Assembly (NCBI GenBank): GCA_936450465.1
Contig: OW388296.1
Location: forward strand, 52,178,931 to 52,242,930
DNA from: Gibbula magus
Taxonomy: Eukaryota > Mollusca > Gastropoda > Trochida > Trochidae
Direction: 5' to 3'
Length of the DNA stretch: 64,000 nucleotides
Shown here piece after piece: positions 36,201 to 47,405 of the stretch (position 1 is the first letter of the stretch; every line of letters starts with the position of its first letter). A model generated the notes under the pieces. The model worked only from the letters and a program-made list of their open reading frames with translations. It did no database searches and had not been told where the DNA came from. The position numbers were made by a program, and so were the translations under genes.

Positions 36201-37178
36201 TTGTCTTTTTCGAAAATCGCCATTTTCAGCAAAGTTCAAAGGCTCACAACTGCTTAACTAATTTTGATATCTAAATTTTATTCATAGCTCCGGATGCACA
36301 AAGTCAAGAACAACAACTTTTCTGTTGAACCCTTTCATCAAAAAGTTGATAGTGAAGTTCGGAACATCGCAAACGTTCTGAAGGGGTCCAAATTTTAGCA
36401 ATTTAGTGAATTTTTCAGAAAAATATAATGCATTAATTATGTATGCAACCTAAATGATGATTACATCTACCTAAGTGGAAATTAAAGCACAATATTTTGT
36501 ATGTTGCAACTTAGTATGAAAATATTAACCTTTTTGTCTTAATCGTGAGAAAGGTCATGTAGGGGTCCATTAATAAGCGATTGTTCCATTTTCAGAGGCT
36601 CATTGTCTTGGCACAATTTTTGTAAAAAAACTATGGAAGATAGAGACAAGTCTGATAGCTCATTTTAAAGCAGAGAAACTGGTGAATAAGCGAGAGTCCA
36701 ACATGGAGTTCAAGGTCAAGCAGAAGGCTTGAAGACCTAAGTATTGCCTTGGCAATCCTAGTTGTATCTACATGTATCAGCATGGTCACCTGATATCGGA
36801 TACAGGTAAATTAAATCAATGTGTATCTTTCGGCATGGTCACATGAAAACGGATACAGTTAAAATATGTCAATATGTATATATCGGCATGGCCACCTTTA
36901 TTGTGTTACTCTTGGAATTGATGATGTTTATTCAAAAAGACAGACGAAAACCTTGTGAGAAGTCATCTTCCGCATGCATCGGGCCATACATGTATATGCA
37001 CTTTTGGAAAATGCATACCGACAGTATGCATGTTCTAAAAGTGCATATGTGGCCCGATGCGTGCGGAAGATGTGAGAAGTATGATTATTTATCTACATTT
37101 ATTCACATATTCACGTGCTTATGCTATGAAGAGATTGGTGGTAATTTTTAAGAACCTATACATACCGTTTTTGAACAT
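27212..37178 (-). CDS. eIF2alpha-family protein kinase (PKR/GCN2-like), 10 exons
   Basis: Exons on the minus strand: 37178-37166, 35163-34935, 33015-32918, 32570-32536, 32234-32190, 30040-29918, 29484-29386, 28500-28372, 28039-27902, 27310-27212. Phases agree and the sum is 1,008 nt, 335 aa, ending TAG. Seen: G-loop IGHGGFGVVF (28-37), YALK lysine 51, helix-C Glu67, NVVRYYNSWI, an acidic kinase insert (EDSEEETEDEEEGEEES, 97-113), FIQMEYC, HRDLKPQN (185-192), DFG (204-206), CPE at the APE site, DIYSLGIIFFE and HDPQKRPT. The insert and MEYC-STLR pattern mark the eIF2alpha kinases, which phosphorylate eIF2alpha and arrest translation. The N-lobe looks PKR-like and the C-lobe GCN2-like. No dsRNA-binding or Z-alpha domain was found upstream. 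The first 13-nt exon is the least certain. The product could continue into 26988-26645. Confidence 0.85.
28747..29151. mobile_element. Element with TIR TGCCCCCGG and ~138-bp core repeats
   Basis: It lies in a kinase-gene intron. TGCCCCCGGAT (28748) and ATTCGGGGGCA (29150) face each other. Inside are two to three copies of a unit of about 138 bp (AAGTTATGGCCAAGGT, CAAGGTCAAGGTCACAAGG, GCCCTAGCTCTGAG). The structure recalls the bivalve core-repeat elements. Confidence 0.7.
30077..31567. mobile_element. Pearl-like element: nine ~145-bp core repeats plus (GGAC)n
   Basis: This 1.5-kb element lies in the kinase intron between 32190 and 30040. TAGCTCATCAG at the left pairs with CTGATGAGCTA at the right. 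The core holds about nine units of roughly 145 bp, each with GTGACCCCTGTGACC, GGGGTCACGAAATCTACAA and TCAGCTCTCTAGACC, followed by a GGACGGACGGAC tract (31478-31510). Core repeats followed by a tetranucleotide tract is the layout described for bivalve pearl elements (Helitron-related). Frames through the array are by-products. Confidence 0.75.
31819..32044. mobile_element. Miniature foldback element with perfect 9-bp duplication
   Basis: CAACTTCCAAATGCAAGGC and its inverse bound 226 bp, with arms of about 70 bp. CTCTCCTAG occurs directly outside both ends (31810-31818 and 32045-32053). A 9-bp duplication with long TIRs is Mutator-like. It shares ends with the large element at 15106-17497. Confidence 0.85.
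33029..33439. mobile_element. Foldback element beside a kinase exon
   Basis: GTCTGATTAAAATCGAC at the left and TCAATTTTAATCAGAC at the right, with further inverse pairing inside (ATCTACCGGGATACGAAC against GTTCGTATCCCGGTAGAT). It is of the same family as 8011-8208. Its left end stops 13 nt from the splice acceptor of kinase exon 33015-32918. Confidence 0.75.
33765..33965 (+). pseudogene. Tc1-like transposase N-terminal relic
   Basis: A forward frame reads AIGMIQMDVTYMNVARMLGC, then SRITITWLM and RRTLDRPRSDP. This is the helix-turn-helix and DRPRSGRP linker pattern of Tc1/mariner transposases. At 33910 a stop appears, while the +1 frame continues HVTTPNEDRR, the next conserved block, so there is a one-base frame break. 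Only the DNA-binding part remains; no DDE domain was found. It lies in a kinase intron on the opposite strand. Confidence 0.75.
34278..34568. mobile_element. Palindromic hAT-like MITE with 8-bp duplication
   Basis: CACAGGCGCCAGACCCTAAA and its near inverse bound 291 bp of mostly palindromic DNA (GGACCGGAAATG against CATTTCCGGTCC). TTATTTGC lies directly outside both ends (34270-34277 and 34569-34576). Eight bp is the hAT duplication length. Confidence 0.8.
35384..36739. mobile_element. 1.36-kb element, ends TAGGTCTTCAAG
   Basis: TAGGTCTTCAAG (35384) is matched by CTTGAAGACCTA (ending 36739). It is AT-rich inside, with T-runs near the left end and no transposase. It lies in the first kinase intron. 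Copies of a word close to GGTCAC-TG-TATCGGATACAGGTAAA flank it at 35348, 36784 and 36836. Confidence 0.6.
36964..37070. mobile_element. 107-bp hairpin insertion with 10-bp direct repeats
   Basis: CATCTTCCGCATGCATCGGGCC and its inverse form a stem of about 45 bp with only a few mismatches. TGTGAGAAGT lies directly outside both ends (36954-36963 and 37071-37080). This is a minimal foldback MITE. Confidence 0.8.
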
Positions 37179-37553
37179 GTCGATGATTTCTTATGGCGTG
37201 TTTGTCGTTTTCACAATCTCTTCTGACACCTGACCTGATACACACAAAAGAACAAATCAAGTCAGCTAACACAATAGTCCATTAAAGAGTCCCTGAATCG
37301 TTTTCATAATATTTTATTTGGCTTTCATACGCACCGAAATACCACATGTGCTGATTTAAGTTTAAATAATATCTCTTGACCTGCATAACCATACATTATT
37401 AGATATGATAATTCCATATAATTGTTTCCAGTGAAAATATAGCCTTCGCATGTGCAGAAACCGAAGTGACGTCCCACATATCTGCACAGTAGTTATACAA
37501 CTATTAAACATGACCAACCCACATCTGTATTCTTGTCTGTCATAGGTTTAAGA

Positions 37554-37870
37554 AATAAAGTTCCCTGTACCCAAATGTGTTTTGTAATAAAGTATAGTTT
37601 TGCCCTGAACTATTATAGTTAAAGTACGAGGACGGTAGTCCGAGTACTTTGACGTTATAATAGTTCAGGGCAAAACTATACTTTATTACAAAACACATTG
37701 GGGTTCAGGGAACTTTATTACTTTTCTAAGATAACACATAACACAACATTCTGATTTGAGTAATTTTGCAAGAAAAATAGAGTTTACTTCCATAATCCAT
37801 GATCAGGGCCAACTGACGAGCCGTGCGACAACAGCGACTATGACGTCATTGTTCTGTTGTGACGTCATAG
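37554..37870. repeat. Hairpin repeat followed by CRE-type sites
   Basis: Arms of about 75 bp (AATAAAGTTCCCTG through GTAATAAAGTATAG to GCCCTGAACTATTATA and back) meet near 37637 at GAGGACGGTAGTCCGAG. Two exact TGACGTCA words follow at 37841 and 37860. The same hairpin-then-CRE order recurs at 56765 and 59570. Confidence 0.7.
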
Positions 37871-38560
37871 TGGTTCCTGGGGTTGCCTAATGCGGATTTC
37901 GTCGTTTTGGTTCAAGTACAAATGTAGCTGGAAGTTTAAGACTAATTCGGATGCAAAAGAAAACATTCCTTCAATAATTGTTATAACAACGCTACCGTTG
38001 TTTTAGGACATTATCATTTGCAGAAAAACACGGTCTTTTCAACTGCCCTCTTTCGTTGGGTTACCATGGGCACACGTGACTACGAGGGGAGCGGAAACGT
38101 CATTCAATTGTTACGTCATCACAAAAACTATACCTTTATCGTCTGATAAAGTACTTTTATTTCGATTGTTCTAGGCGCTAGGCATCTTAGAAAAGTTTCC
38201 AAAATTACGTTTGACCAATTGGAGTGCGTTATTGTCCGGTTTTCGATCATAAATCGCTAATTTCACCTTTAAATTGTCACTGTACTGAATGGAATAGCAT
38301 AGCATTTATAATTTCAGCACAGTCAGTACTTCTCGATAAAATACCATCATTTATAACATTTGACATAATCTGACTCCTACAACATATTCAATACTTTAAC
38401 CATGCAACCATGTTAACAATCTAAATAAATTTAGATCGTCTGTTCCATAACCTTATATTTTAAAATACTGTTGATCTTAATTTATTAAGATTGCCATGTT
38501 AACAGACTCATTATACCACTCTCTTCACTTGCGTAACGTTTATAGGCCTAAAACGGGAGT

Positions 38561-38806
38561 ACCGTATTTCCTCTGATAGGAGCACTTATTGGAGGGACGG
38601 TTCATATTTGAGGCCCGGTTCTTATTTCATTGTTTTAGGTTTGACCATACACGTGACAACCTCTGATTCTTTACCCTCTTAGTCCATGGGAACATTTAAA
38701 CAGAAATGTATCTAGTAGGGATTTATCATTGATGCAATATAAACCCGGCTGATATTAGAGGCCCGGCTCCTATTTGAGGCCCGGCCCCTATCAGAGGAAA
38801 TACGGT
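38561..38806. mobile_element. MITE with TIR ACCGTATTTCCTCTGATAGG
   Basis: A 246-bp element with an exact 20-bp inverted end (right end CCTATCAGAGGAAATACGGT). Inside, GAGGCCCGG is repeated several times. It is non-coding. Confidence 0.8.
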
Positions 38807-38901
38807 TATCACGTATGTTGTAAAAGATAGGGTCTAACGATGTTATACATACACAAAGGTAACAATAAGTAAACAAAATCATAATCGATAGCCTACCTTA
38901 C

Positions 38902-38988
38902 CTGCAGTATGTACTGACCCACACATTTCAGTCACATTGTTGAGTCCAGGATGTGATCTGTGTAATGGAAGTCTATTCAGGTATATTC
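38902..38988 (-). other. Possible upstream exon of the kinase gene
   Basis: Reverse strand: a good acceptor (TTTGAAATTGGTACAG) and a strong donor (CAG/GTAAGG) bound 87 nt. One frame is open (IYLNRLPLHRSHPG...) with no recognised domain. It could be a 5' untranslated exon of the kinase gene or chance. Confidence 0.25.
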
Positions 38989-39502
38989 CTGTACCAATTT
39001 CAAAGAAAACAATTCGTATATTGACCTTTAAAAATCCTACTTGGCATGTACATGATGATTGCATTGAGGTGTAAAAGTAGCGATAACAGACACCGGAGAT
39101 AAGATTACTGTCAAGTTATTGACAGCTAGTTTCACAAAAGCCATCAGGACGGTGATGTTTACCGAAAACAAGCAATGATTCATCCTTTAGCCTGGCTGTT
39201 ATTAGATAATTTCATACATTTAATAATTCTCACACATGCATTTATAAATGTTTATGGTTTTTAAACAGATTTTCCCACTTTCACAACAGGCCTATCCCAT
39301 TCATCGCAGACACGTATCGTCGTGTGCATAATTAGCTCCTCTAATGATGTTATCAAGTCGATCTACTAATTTCCAGGATATATCTTGATCAAGGCTGATA
39401 ATTATGATGGTTATTCAAACATTCTTATATGTATAAGCCGAAACAAGTATTTTTCATAAAAATGTTTAACCTATCCGAGCGCTAATGGACGAAGTCATTC
39501 TC

Positions 39503-39579
39503 TTCCCACAGAGGTTAGGCCTACTCCCTTCAGATAGCCGATCCTATCGGAAATATGAAGGGAGTAACCTCTGTGGGAA
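39503..39579. repeat. Short hairpin (TTCCCACAGAGGTTA)
   Basis: TTCCCACAGAGGTTA...ACTCCCTTCA is inverted as TGAAGGGAGTAACCTCTGTGGGAA, an imperfect stem of about 30 bp. A tandem copy of a 28-bp unit (TATTTTTGCACTTCCGGGGG) follows at 39874-39931. Confidence 0.6.
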
Positions 39580-41941
39580 CAGAATTGGGCGAAGTTTCAT
39601 TTCAAGACACTGCCCTACTGTACCGTATATCAAGCCTGATCACAATCGACAATTGATAGCAATGTTAACATACGTTGAAATCGTGTCTTCACCAGTTCCT
39701 CATCGGCTGAAGCCTGAATATACCGTAGATGAATATACAGTAGACATGGACAGCCATGCATGTGTTTAAGAAGTTCTCAGAAACGAACTGTGATTCTTAG
39801 AAACATGAGTTGTGAAGCGGCCATGACAGCAGGGGCTGTCTGCAACGCAGCTATTAATAGACTTATTTAAGATATATTTTTGCACTTCCGGGGGAAGATC
39901 TATTTTTGCACTTCCGGGGGAATCCCCGTGCCTGGACAATCAGTTTCGCACACGAACTTTTGGTCTGTGTAAAATGGAAAATATTTAAGAACGTAATTTA
40001 ACTTTGTGCCCATTCATTATTAAAGACTGTGTCTCGTCAAGATCTGTCCATTTATTCATGTTCCCATTGCAGATAGTAATTAAAACTATATGTCAATTGT
40101 CATATGTTGTATAGTCTCAATCTGTCTATATACACGTATAGGCCTATATTATATCACAATACACCACGTGGTGTGGTTATCAGGTCAATATCAGAGGTAG
40201 TTATTTTTAGATAACCGACCTCCAAGCAACCTCTCGGTTCGATATGGTGAACATGTCTCGGCTTCGCCTCGCCATATTCACCATATCGCACCTCGAAAAA
40301 AACTTACCCTCGGCTTGCGGGTCTAAATGACCCTTTGCCTCGATTTGTGACTTTCGACATTCTTTACATCATTTTTTTCTGTCAGTTTTGTCATGACAAA
40401 ATTTTCATTTAGTTTACACAAAATACGACAAATAAGCTGATTTAAAAAATATCAAAGATCGCAAATACGTGTATATGAAAGAAAACATGAGACAGAATCC
40501 ACATAAGTTATTAACTATCATTTTAATTTGTTTAATGTTCACACACATATTCTTGTTATCCGTTTTATAAGTACGATGAAATGAGTGAGTTTGTTAATAT
40601 CCCGTAATTCAGCGCACACGTATCGATGGTGGTCCTTGATGCTCTTTTCTTAATGACGACCCCAGCTAAATTCGTTTGGTTATCCCTGAAAAAAGCAAAA
40701 GTGACACATAAGTAACAGAACCATGATGAATTGTTGGGGGGGTGTCTATTTCTGATGTCTCATCTTGTATTAGTTTTGTAGACTTGTGTATGTGTGATAT
40801 AGGCTACTTCCTTTTACTTTACTTAAAGGTGCATCCATTGCGCCGTTTGGGGTCACATATGCCAAATGTTATAAATGGTGTTATTTTATCTGGAAGTACT
40901 GGCTGTTGCCGAAAATTGCCATGTTGGTGGTAATCGACTCAAAATGTCAGCACAAATTATGGTTGATAATGTAGAATAGGTCATGGCTACTGTACATCAA
41001 CATGGGACGTGTAGTTTCGGTTTCTACACTGTATAATGACGTTGCTCGATTTAAATTGGAAACTATTAGTTATGATATATTTTACGATTGGAGACACAGG
41101 AATTTGAGGATACCCAAGATCTCAATGTAAACAATGTATATAAAAGTATCCACGCCCCCCTCTATACAATAGGCTAAAGGAGCGACACCCGCCATCTTGG
41201 CAACTCTTGGTTGCGTTTTCACACCTCTCGACTCGACCACATTCGTGGCTTATATTTCAAAACATACACAACGACATATAACGAAACCTACCGCCGATCC
41301 TTTATTAGGTTTCATACTAATTGGACATGGGCAACTTTTTGTTAACTTACTTACTTTTCGGCTCAAATAACGCTGCTAAGTCGATTCTACCTGCAAACAA
41401 CATCGAATTACAACTCGCTCAGACGGAAGCGTCGTCACTATACTGACTTGAATACACTCTCTCTCCGCTATATTTAGATACAAAGCATGGTCATGCAACT
41501 GTGTTAACATGTTGGTTTTTACACCGGGGCAAGTGACCATAACTTTTGCTACAGATATTGGAATAATTGTCATAATTTGTTGGTCTTATCTCAATAATAA
41601 GTACATTAAACAAGCAATAGTTTGCATATTCTCAGGACATTTAGAAACGTTGTTTATAAAGTAATCGTCACATTCAGTAATGTGTGACAAGGGTAATTTG
41701 CAAGAGAAGCACGTGCATCACATGCATCACATGGGTTGTTATGGCGACTTTAACATTAGCAGTTATTTTTGTTTGGAAATATGAAACCTCGTTACGCTTC
41801 TAAAAAAACACCGACATAATGACAACAAACCAAAAAATATACTGATATGCCAACACTCCTGATAATAACTAATACAAATGGCCCCGAAGGGGCGAGTTGA
41901 TTATTTTTAACGAATCCACGGCTCCGAATGCATTCTCCATC
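39580..41941. other. Gene-free stretch
   Basis: No convincing gene. A hairpin-like segment lies around 40200-40300 (GATATGGTGAACATG against CATATTCACCATATC), and GCCATCTTGG occurs at 41192. The remaining small ORFs are random in composition. Confidence 0.45.
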
Positions 41942-42536
41942 TTAATCCATGTATGACGTCACGAAATATACATGTGATTATCTTGCATTATAGACAATAC
42001 ATTTCAATTATGTAACCTAAAAAAATATTATTTTGCAAATTTCGGTGCCCATTCATCGGATATGGTACACGTAGCTTCGACCCTTATGAAATGGATTCTT
42101 CCACGCACGTGCATGGCGCAAATCTTCCACGCAAAGCGATTTGACTGACAGCCGAACTCCTGCATTTCATGTGTTTCAGCACGATCCCCATGCGTTTCAC
42201 ACTTTACCAGTCTTGTTTAGAATGCAAGGATCTTACTGACAAACAATCATATGATTACCAGCAGGCCTGGTAGTCTAATAGGTTAGGGCGCTGCGTAACA
42301 GACGAAGGGTTACATGTTCGATTCCCGGGTCAGACATTACAAAAATAATCAGATATTTTAAGATTCTAATCAGATATACTAAGACAAAATACATCATTCT
42401 TGAACGAATTACTTTGTGAGCCATTACGAAAATGCCAAACCCGACACCCCTCCTGACTGGATTAGTCAATGACCAGTAGATTCTTAAAAATAATCCACTG
42501 TTAACACAATAGAGTGACGTCATCACCATGGATTAA
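41942..42536. mobile_element. TTAA element with internal tRNA-like sequence, copy A
   Basis: TTAA plus TCCATGTATGACGTCAC at the left; GTGACGTCATCACCATGGA plus TTAA at the right. It is 595 bp and non-coding. The tRNA-like segment 42264-42332 has a pairable 7-bp acceptor stem (GGCCTGG with CCGGGTC, two wobbles), a D-arm-like GTCTAATAGGTTAGGGC and a box B GTTCGATTCCC, but a poor anticodon stem. Copy B at 53994-54565 is very similar. Confidence 0.8.
42264..42332 (+). ncRNA. tRNA-like sequence within TTAA element
   Basis: It has box A- and box B-like words at tRNA spacing, a full acceptor stem with wobble pairs and a possible AAC anticodon, but the anticodon stem does not pair. It is probably a tRNA-derived promoter carried by the transposon rather than a working tRNA. 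Confidence 0.4.
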
Positions 42537-43744
42537 ATCATCAGAATTAGACTTACCAGACAGGACGACCTTGCGACCTATATTGAAGATTGTTTGTATT
42601 CAAACTGTTCGACTTCAGTTGATACACACTCAAACGTACATCTTCGTATTGTAATATTGTAAGTTCTTCCATTTATTAAGCACTCACATGCACTTGTAGT
42701 TTCAAAGATCGTTTTGCATGACTTTCTCCATATCCTTTCTTGACAGGGAGACGATTAAGTCTTATACACATTAACAAAACATTATATTTGTAGTGGAATG
42801 TGGAATTACTCGTGATTTCTGATTGTCATTTGTCTTTCCTTTCCTCCATGTCTAAAATCGATTAGAATTTTTTAAAAATCCATTTTCTCGTGCATTTGCA
42901 CTGGCTATGCTTGATTCGGGACCCGGCGCACTACCCGGCATACGCCGACGGAAGCAGCGTAACCGGCGAATCACTTGATTGGAAAGGCGGCTCTGGATGC
43001 TCCGGTTTGAAATGACCGAAGAAGGCGGCGTTTAATGGCGGGAAAATGTTCTCCTTGCTACATTGAATAACTATTTTTTCATGAACTTGCTTTTGACAAT
43101 TAGACAGTTGTCTGATTCATTTTAAAATATAACTGGTTCTTTAAAACAATGCATTGCACTTTAATCGAATATAATCACATGTTTTAAAATAATTTTAAAA
43201 AATACTTGTACGATATAAATGACATGTTTATTGAAGCTAGTTTGGGGGATGATGGCGTCTGTCTGTACGTCGATATTCTTGTTATAACTACAGTCTGGTC
43301 CAGGAACAGCGTTCGCCAGACACGTGGTCGGTGTATGCGCTGCTTAAACGAATCAAGCATAACAACTGTTTGTTCATGGTTTACGTGGCTCATTGTATGT
43401 ATCAATTACAACAGCTTACATTCCTAAATAATGTCATGCCGCTCTGATCTGTGGTAATTACTTCCAGCGATTACAGAAATTGCAGTTTGATTCAAAGCAA
43501 ATGTCATACATACAAATACAATAATATTACTTGATACCCTGAAATCGGCGCAAATATTGTTTTTAATATGTTAACCTTTGGATAAACAGGGACTTGTTTC
43601 GCTGAAAAAGATATTTCAGAAAGAAAACTTCTTTAATTACTATAAAGTGATTTTTTAGAGATCCGACCCTGTGAAATGTCACATCGATATTTCGTTGATA
43701 GTCATAAGGTCATATGTAATTGGTGGCACGTGGTCCTGTGCATA
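42537..43744. other. Gene-free stretch
   Basis: No gene, RNA or paired repeat end was recognised. Locally GC-richer at 42910-43030. Confidence 0.45.
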
Positions 43745-44125
43745 GCACAGTCGACCGCTATCAGTGAAGTTCAGAAACAATGGGCGCGGCTCGTCGCATG
43801 GGTGGGTTACCCGCTACATTGCTGGATTAACTGAGAGTTTGAAGGGTCATTCCCTGCCCCAAACAGAGACATGAGTTGAGAGACTTGTGGTGTCACCCTC
43901 GGTAGGTGACTCAGTTCGAAGTGTGCCTCTGTCCACCCAGCAGTAAATGGGTACCTGGTATGATACGATGGTAGTCTGAATTTGAACCTTGAGCGTCTGA
44001 CAGGCGACCGGTTGTATTCTCCTCAGGGAGTGTTCTGTACTCGTTGACCAGGGTTAATATGTCAAACACGCTTTGAGCATGCAATGTGCATGGATATATG
44101 CACTATATAAATGGACTATTATTAT
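43745..44125 (+). repeat. SINE-like repeat, copy 1
   Basis: It contains CTATCAGTGAAGTTCAG, CAGCAGTAAATGGGTACCTGG and a 3' end CACTATATAAATGGACTATTATTATA. The first two words recur at 57300-57500. The central GGGTACCTGG word is known from SINE tails of marine invertebrates (recollection). Confidence 0.55.
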
Positions 44126-45776
44126 ATTATAAAACAAGGAACCAGGAAATATATGTTATAGACGATAAGCAGCAATTTAACGCTGTCAACACCTCATGTA
44201 TGTTTGAAATTAAATTGTAAAATTAAATCTGAAATCAGCTGAATACAAATACATAACCTGTTGCATGCATGGTATATCCCATGATATATTTGGCAAATTT
44301 AACCCACTCTTGTTGATCAATACAAACTCAGTCATTTTGTTATTTTATTCTGTAATACTAACCTGCATGCTCTAGTTTTCGTCACTGGCTAATTTATAAA
44401 TTTATAGTGCGATCTGTTATGCTAGCACAGAAAAGAAAATGAAATACAGCAAGGTTGAACAAATAGTGTAGAACAAGTTAGAAATGGTGTGTAAGCGAAT
44501 ATCCAATTATCTGTAACATAGAGCATATAGACAAACCAACTACAATAGGCTGCACTAAATTGCGTGTCGTAAAAACTGGGGGGGAATCCAAAACATTCGA
44601 GTCAGCAGTTTTATTTGTTACACCCAAGCAATCACTCAGGCAGCCAAGATAGTATCTACGTCGAAACATCTCATCCACTACAACAAATACGTGGACATAT
44701 CTTTAGTCGATGTAAGTCAACTAAAACTCGTAAGGTTTGCAATCCCAGTGAGAGTCTATCTTCCATTTCAACTTGAATAGCACGGCTATTAGGTTCGATC
44801 TGCACTCAATACTGCCTCCCAAAGACACTCATAAAGACAATGTCAACCCATTCAGTGCACAAACATAAAACAAGGTTCAGATTTAACAGCGTTCCATATC
44901 GGTTTCCTTCGTTCTCTGCAATAAACCATTGAACCGTATCTGTAAGTGTATGGCGTGTCACATGTTATATCCCTGAACAATAAATGGGCCCATTCTACAA
45001 GAAAAGGTAAAACGGAAAATAAATTCATAAAAAACCCACATAGATACACTGGCAAGGATGTATCACATCTACACTTTATGTAATGTATAACTTAAAGAAT
45101 TGTGTCGCCACATTTCTTATTTCAGACAGTTGTACCATAGTATTTCAGATTTAAAAAGAAACATCCCCATATTTTTAAGAGAATCAGAGAATTTATGTAA
45201 TTAATTTAAACTTCATCATGATAAAAGCAACCCTTTATTGTCATTTCTCATTCGCCGAACAAAAACGTCTGTGTTGATAGTCATAATGGATTACGTTACT
45301 ACTTTAAATGCAATGTGAACAATGGCAAAACACATTAGAACACTGCACGTTGAAAAATATGAGCAATCAACTTTGAAACGTTGTAACTGTATGGTTTAAA
45401 CAAAATCTTTTTTATTCATAAATGAATTGGGATTTATGAACAAGCTGTCTAGGTTATGTTAACACCGCTCCCTTAACACATAATACAGACTGAAATATGA
45501 GTGTTTCATCATCGATTTAGGCTATTATAGCTGACACATGTATAGACCCATCAAATACATAATTGCAATGACATCTAGAAAAGTCATACAAAGCTACGTA
45601 AAATGCTTGTGCAAATCAACCCATCTGTAGAAATATAAATCAATCAATTAAATGGGTTGTAGCACGTCGTTCATACTGAAATAAAGTGCTCTCACAAAAG
45701 GAAGATACTTAGTGTTACCAATGAAACGTCACAATACAAGTGATACTCTCTTACGTAACAATATACTGTGTGAACC
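44126..45776. other. Gene-free AT-rich stretch
   Basis: Nothing gene-like. GTCACTGGCTAATTTATAAA at 44382 may be a remnant of the CAACTTCC foldback family. Confidence 0.4.
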
Positions 45777-46767
45777 TTAAAGGCGCTGTAGCACGTTTTT
45801 CTACAATTTTGTTTTCTCACATTTTCCATTTATTATTAAAGTTTATTCAATATGTTGTAGTCTAACACTAATACTGTAAAAAAATAAAATAAAAAATAAA
45901 AATAATTGAAAAGGAGCCTTTTTTTGAAAATTCCATTTCTTACAGTCCCCTTTTCAATATTTAATAAAATGGTGATATTTTCAGAATAAATACTTTTTTC
46001 ATAGTCTGAATGTAAGACTAATTATGTTGTAACGTTAGAGGCTAAAACGTCTCATTACACGATCTGATAAGCCGTATCCATAGAAAACGGTTATCCGTGT
46101 CGGAAGAAATTTGGGTGACGTATAAAGCGCCAGTGGTGTGGAACTCTTCAGTGTGAGAGGTATTTTTGTAGGTTTGACGCGAATTTGAGAGTTCAGACAG
46201 CAAGCTGAACGAACATTCCATCATGGTGCCATAATTGAAATTTTATTTTGAGTGTTTAGGTATCGCTACATCAGTCATATCGTGAACTACCTTCGAGCAG
46301 TCATTTTAATGTGAACACAGTAAAATAACCACTCGATGGGAAAAGGACTCGAATATGGCATAACTACGGAACCGTAGAGGGGACATTTCCCGAGAATTAT
46401 TTTTTCAATATTAAGTCGTGGCCACGAGATAAGATGTCGTGGCCACGAGATAAGATGACGTGGCCATGAGATAATAAGTCATGGCCACGAGATAATAAGT
46501 CGTGGCCACGAATTATTATCTCGTGGCCATGACTTATTATCTCGTGGCCACGACATATTAACTCGTGGCCACGACTTAATTTTGAAAAAAATAATTCTCT
46601 GGAAATGTCCCCTCTACGGTTCCGTACATAACCGAACCATGTATGTACATTCGTTCTCGAACTCTCTTTATTAATTGAGGAGTATTATCTAGCCATTGGT
46701 AACATTTGTTAACCTTTTCGTGAGATCACTTTATTTCAGTAAGCAGAACGTGCTACAACGCCTTTAA
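45777..46767. mobile_element. TTAA-flanked element, copy 2, with nested MITE
   Basis: TTAA plus AGGCGCTGTAGCACG at the left; CGTGCTACAACGCCT plus TTAA (46764-46767) at the right. From 46020 it parallels 14330-14794. A second MITE has landed inside it at 46365-46626. Another end of the family (GTGCTACAGCGTCTTTAAAGG) lies just right at 46808. Confidence 0.8.
46365..46626. mobile_element. Palindromic MITE nested in the TTAA element
   Basis: TACGGAACCGTAGAGGGGAC and its exact inverse bound 262 bp. Inside, GTCGTGGCCACGAGATAA units run forward and then inverted, making one large hairpin. CATAAC lies directly outside both ends (46359-46364 and 46627-46632). Confidence 0.85.
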
Positions 46768-47089
46768 TAATAATTGACAAAGTTGAAAAAATATATGCAA
46801 AAACCGTGCTACAGCGTCTTTAAAGGCACTATGTTACGCCAATTGTTTTAGAATATAAATAATGCACGGATAATGCAGATCTCTCGATATTAAAAACGAT
46901 CTTCCCTCAGGTAATGTATTATATTATTTATCTATAAAATATGTACAGTACGACATTTTACACCATATCCTTTGTCATCCCTATTGTGCCGCTTCATTGG
47001 AGAATAAACTGTAAATTATAAATGTTTTTTTCTCATAGGATAACAACATCGATGATATTCAATAAACCATGGTATATCAAATTTCTGAT

Positions 47090-47405
47090 TTTTGTTTAGC
47101 CAAAATTCGTCTTCAAGCCCAAGTTTACGGCTCAGAATACAACCAAACCTCAAAAAGCGCCTTATGTGAGTAACAACTTCAAGCCCAAACCACGGGCCCT
47201 CGGCAGGAAAGCACAACACCGGGGGTCGTATTTTTTTACCCCAAAAGGGAATTTTGGACAGAGCATGTTTGTCAAAAGGTACGTATCTAGTGACAACTGT
47301 GCAAGCACACGTAGAATCAAATTTGTCAGGAGAAATCCTACAACCAGTAAAGGCCCTGAATTTGTTATCATTTCAACCAGTTGCCCCTCCAGCAGGGAGG
47401 ATTAA
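47090..47405 (+). pseudogene. DIRS-type element, probable gag-like region (degraded)
   Basis: A forward frame (NNFKPKPRALGRKAQHRGSY, then FGQSMFVKR) is basic and lies directly upstream of reverse-transcriptase sequence. It is probably the end of the element's first ORF. No zinc knuckle is visible. Placement is by context only. Confidence 0.4.

Noticed and set aside
37166..37237. Longer open frame (VRRDCENDK...) as a coding exon of the kinase gene
   Set aside because: That frame leaves two bases at the donor and does not match the next exon; the ATG at 37178 in another frame does.
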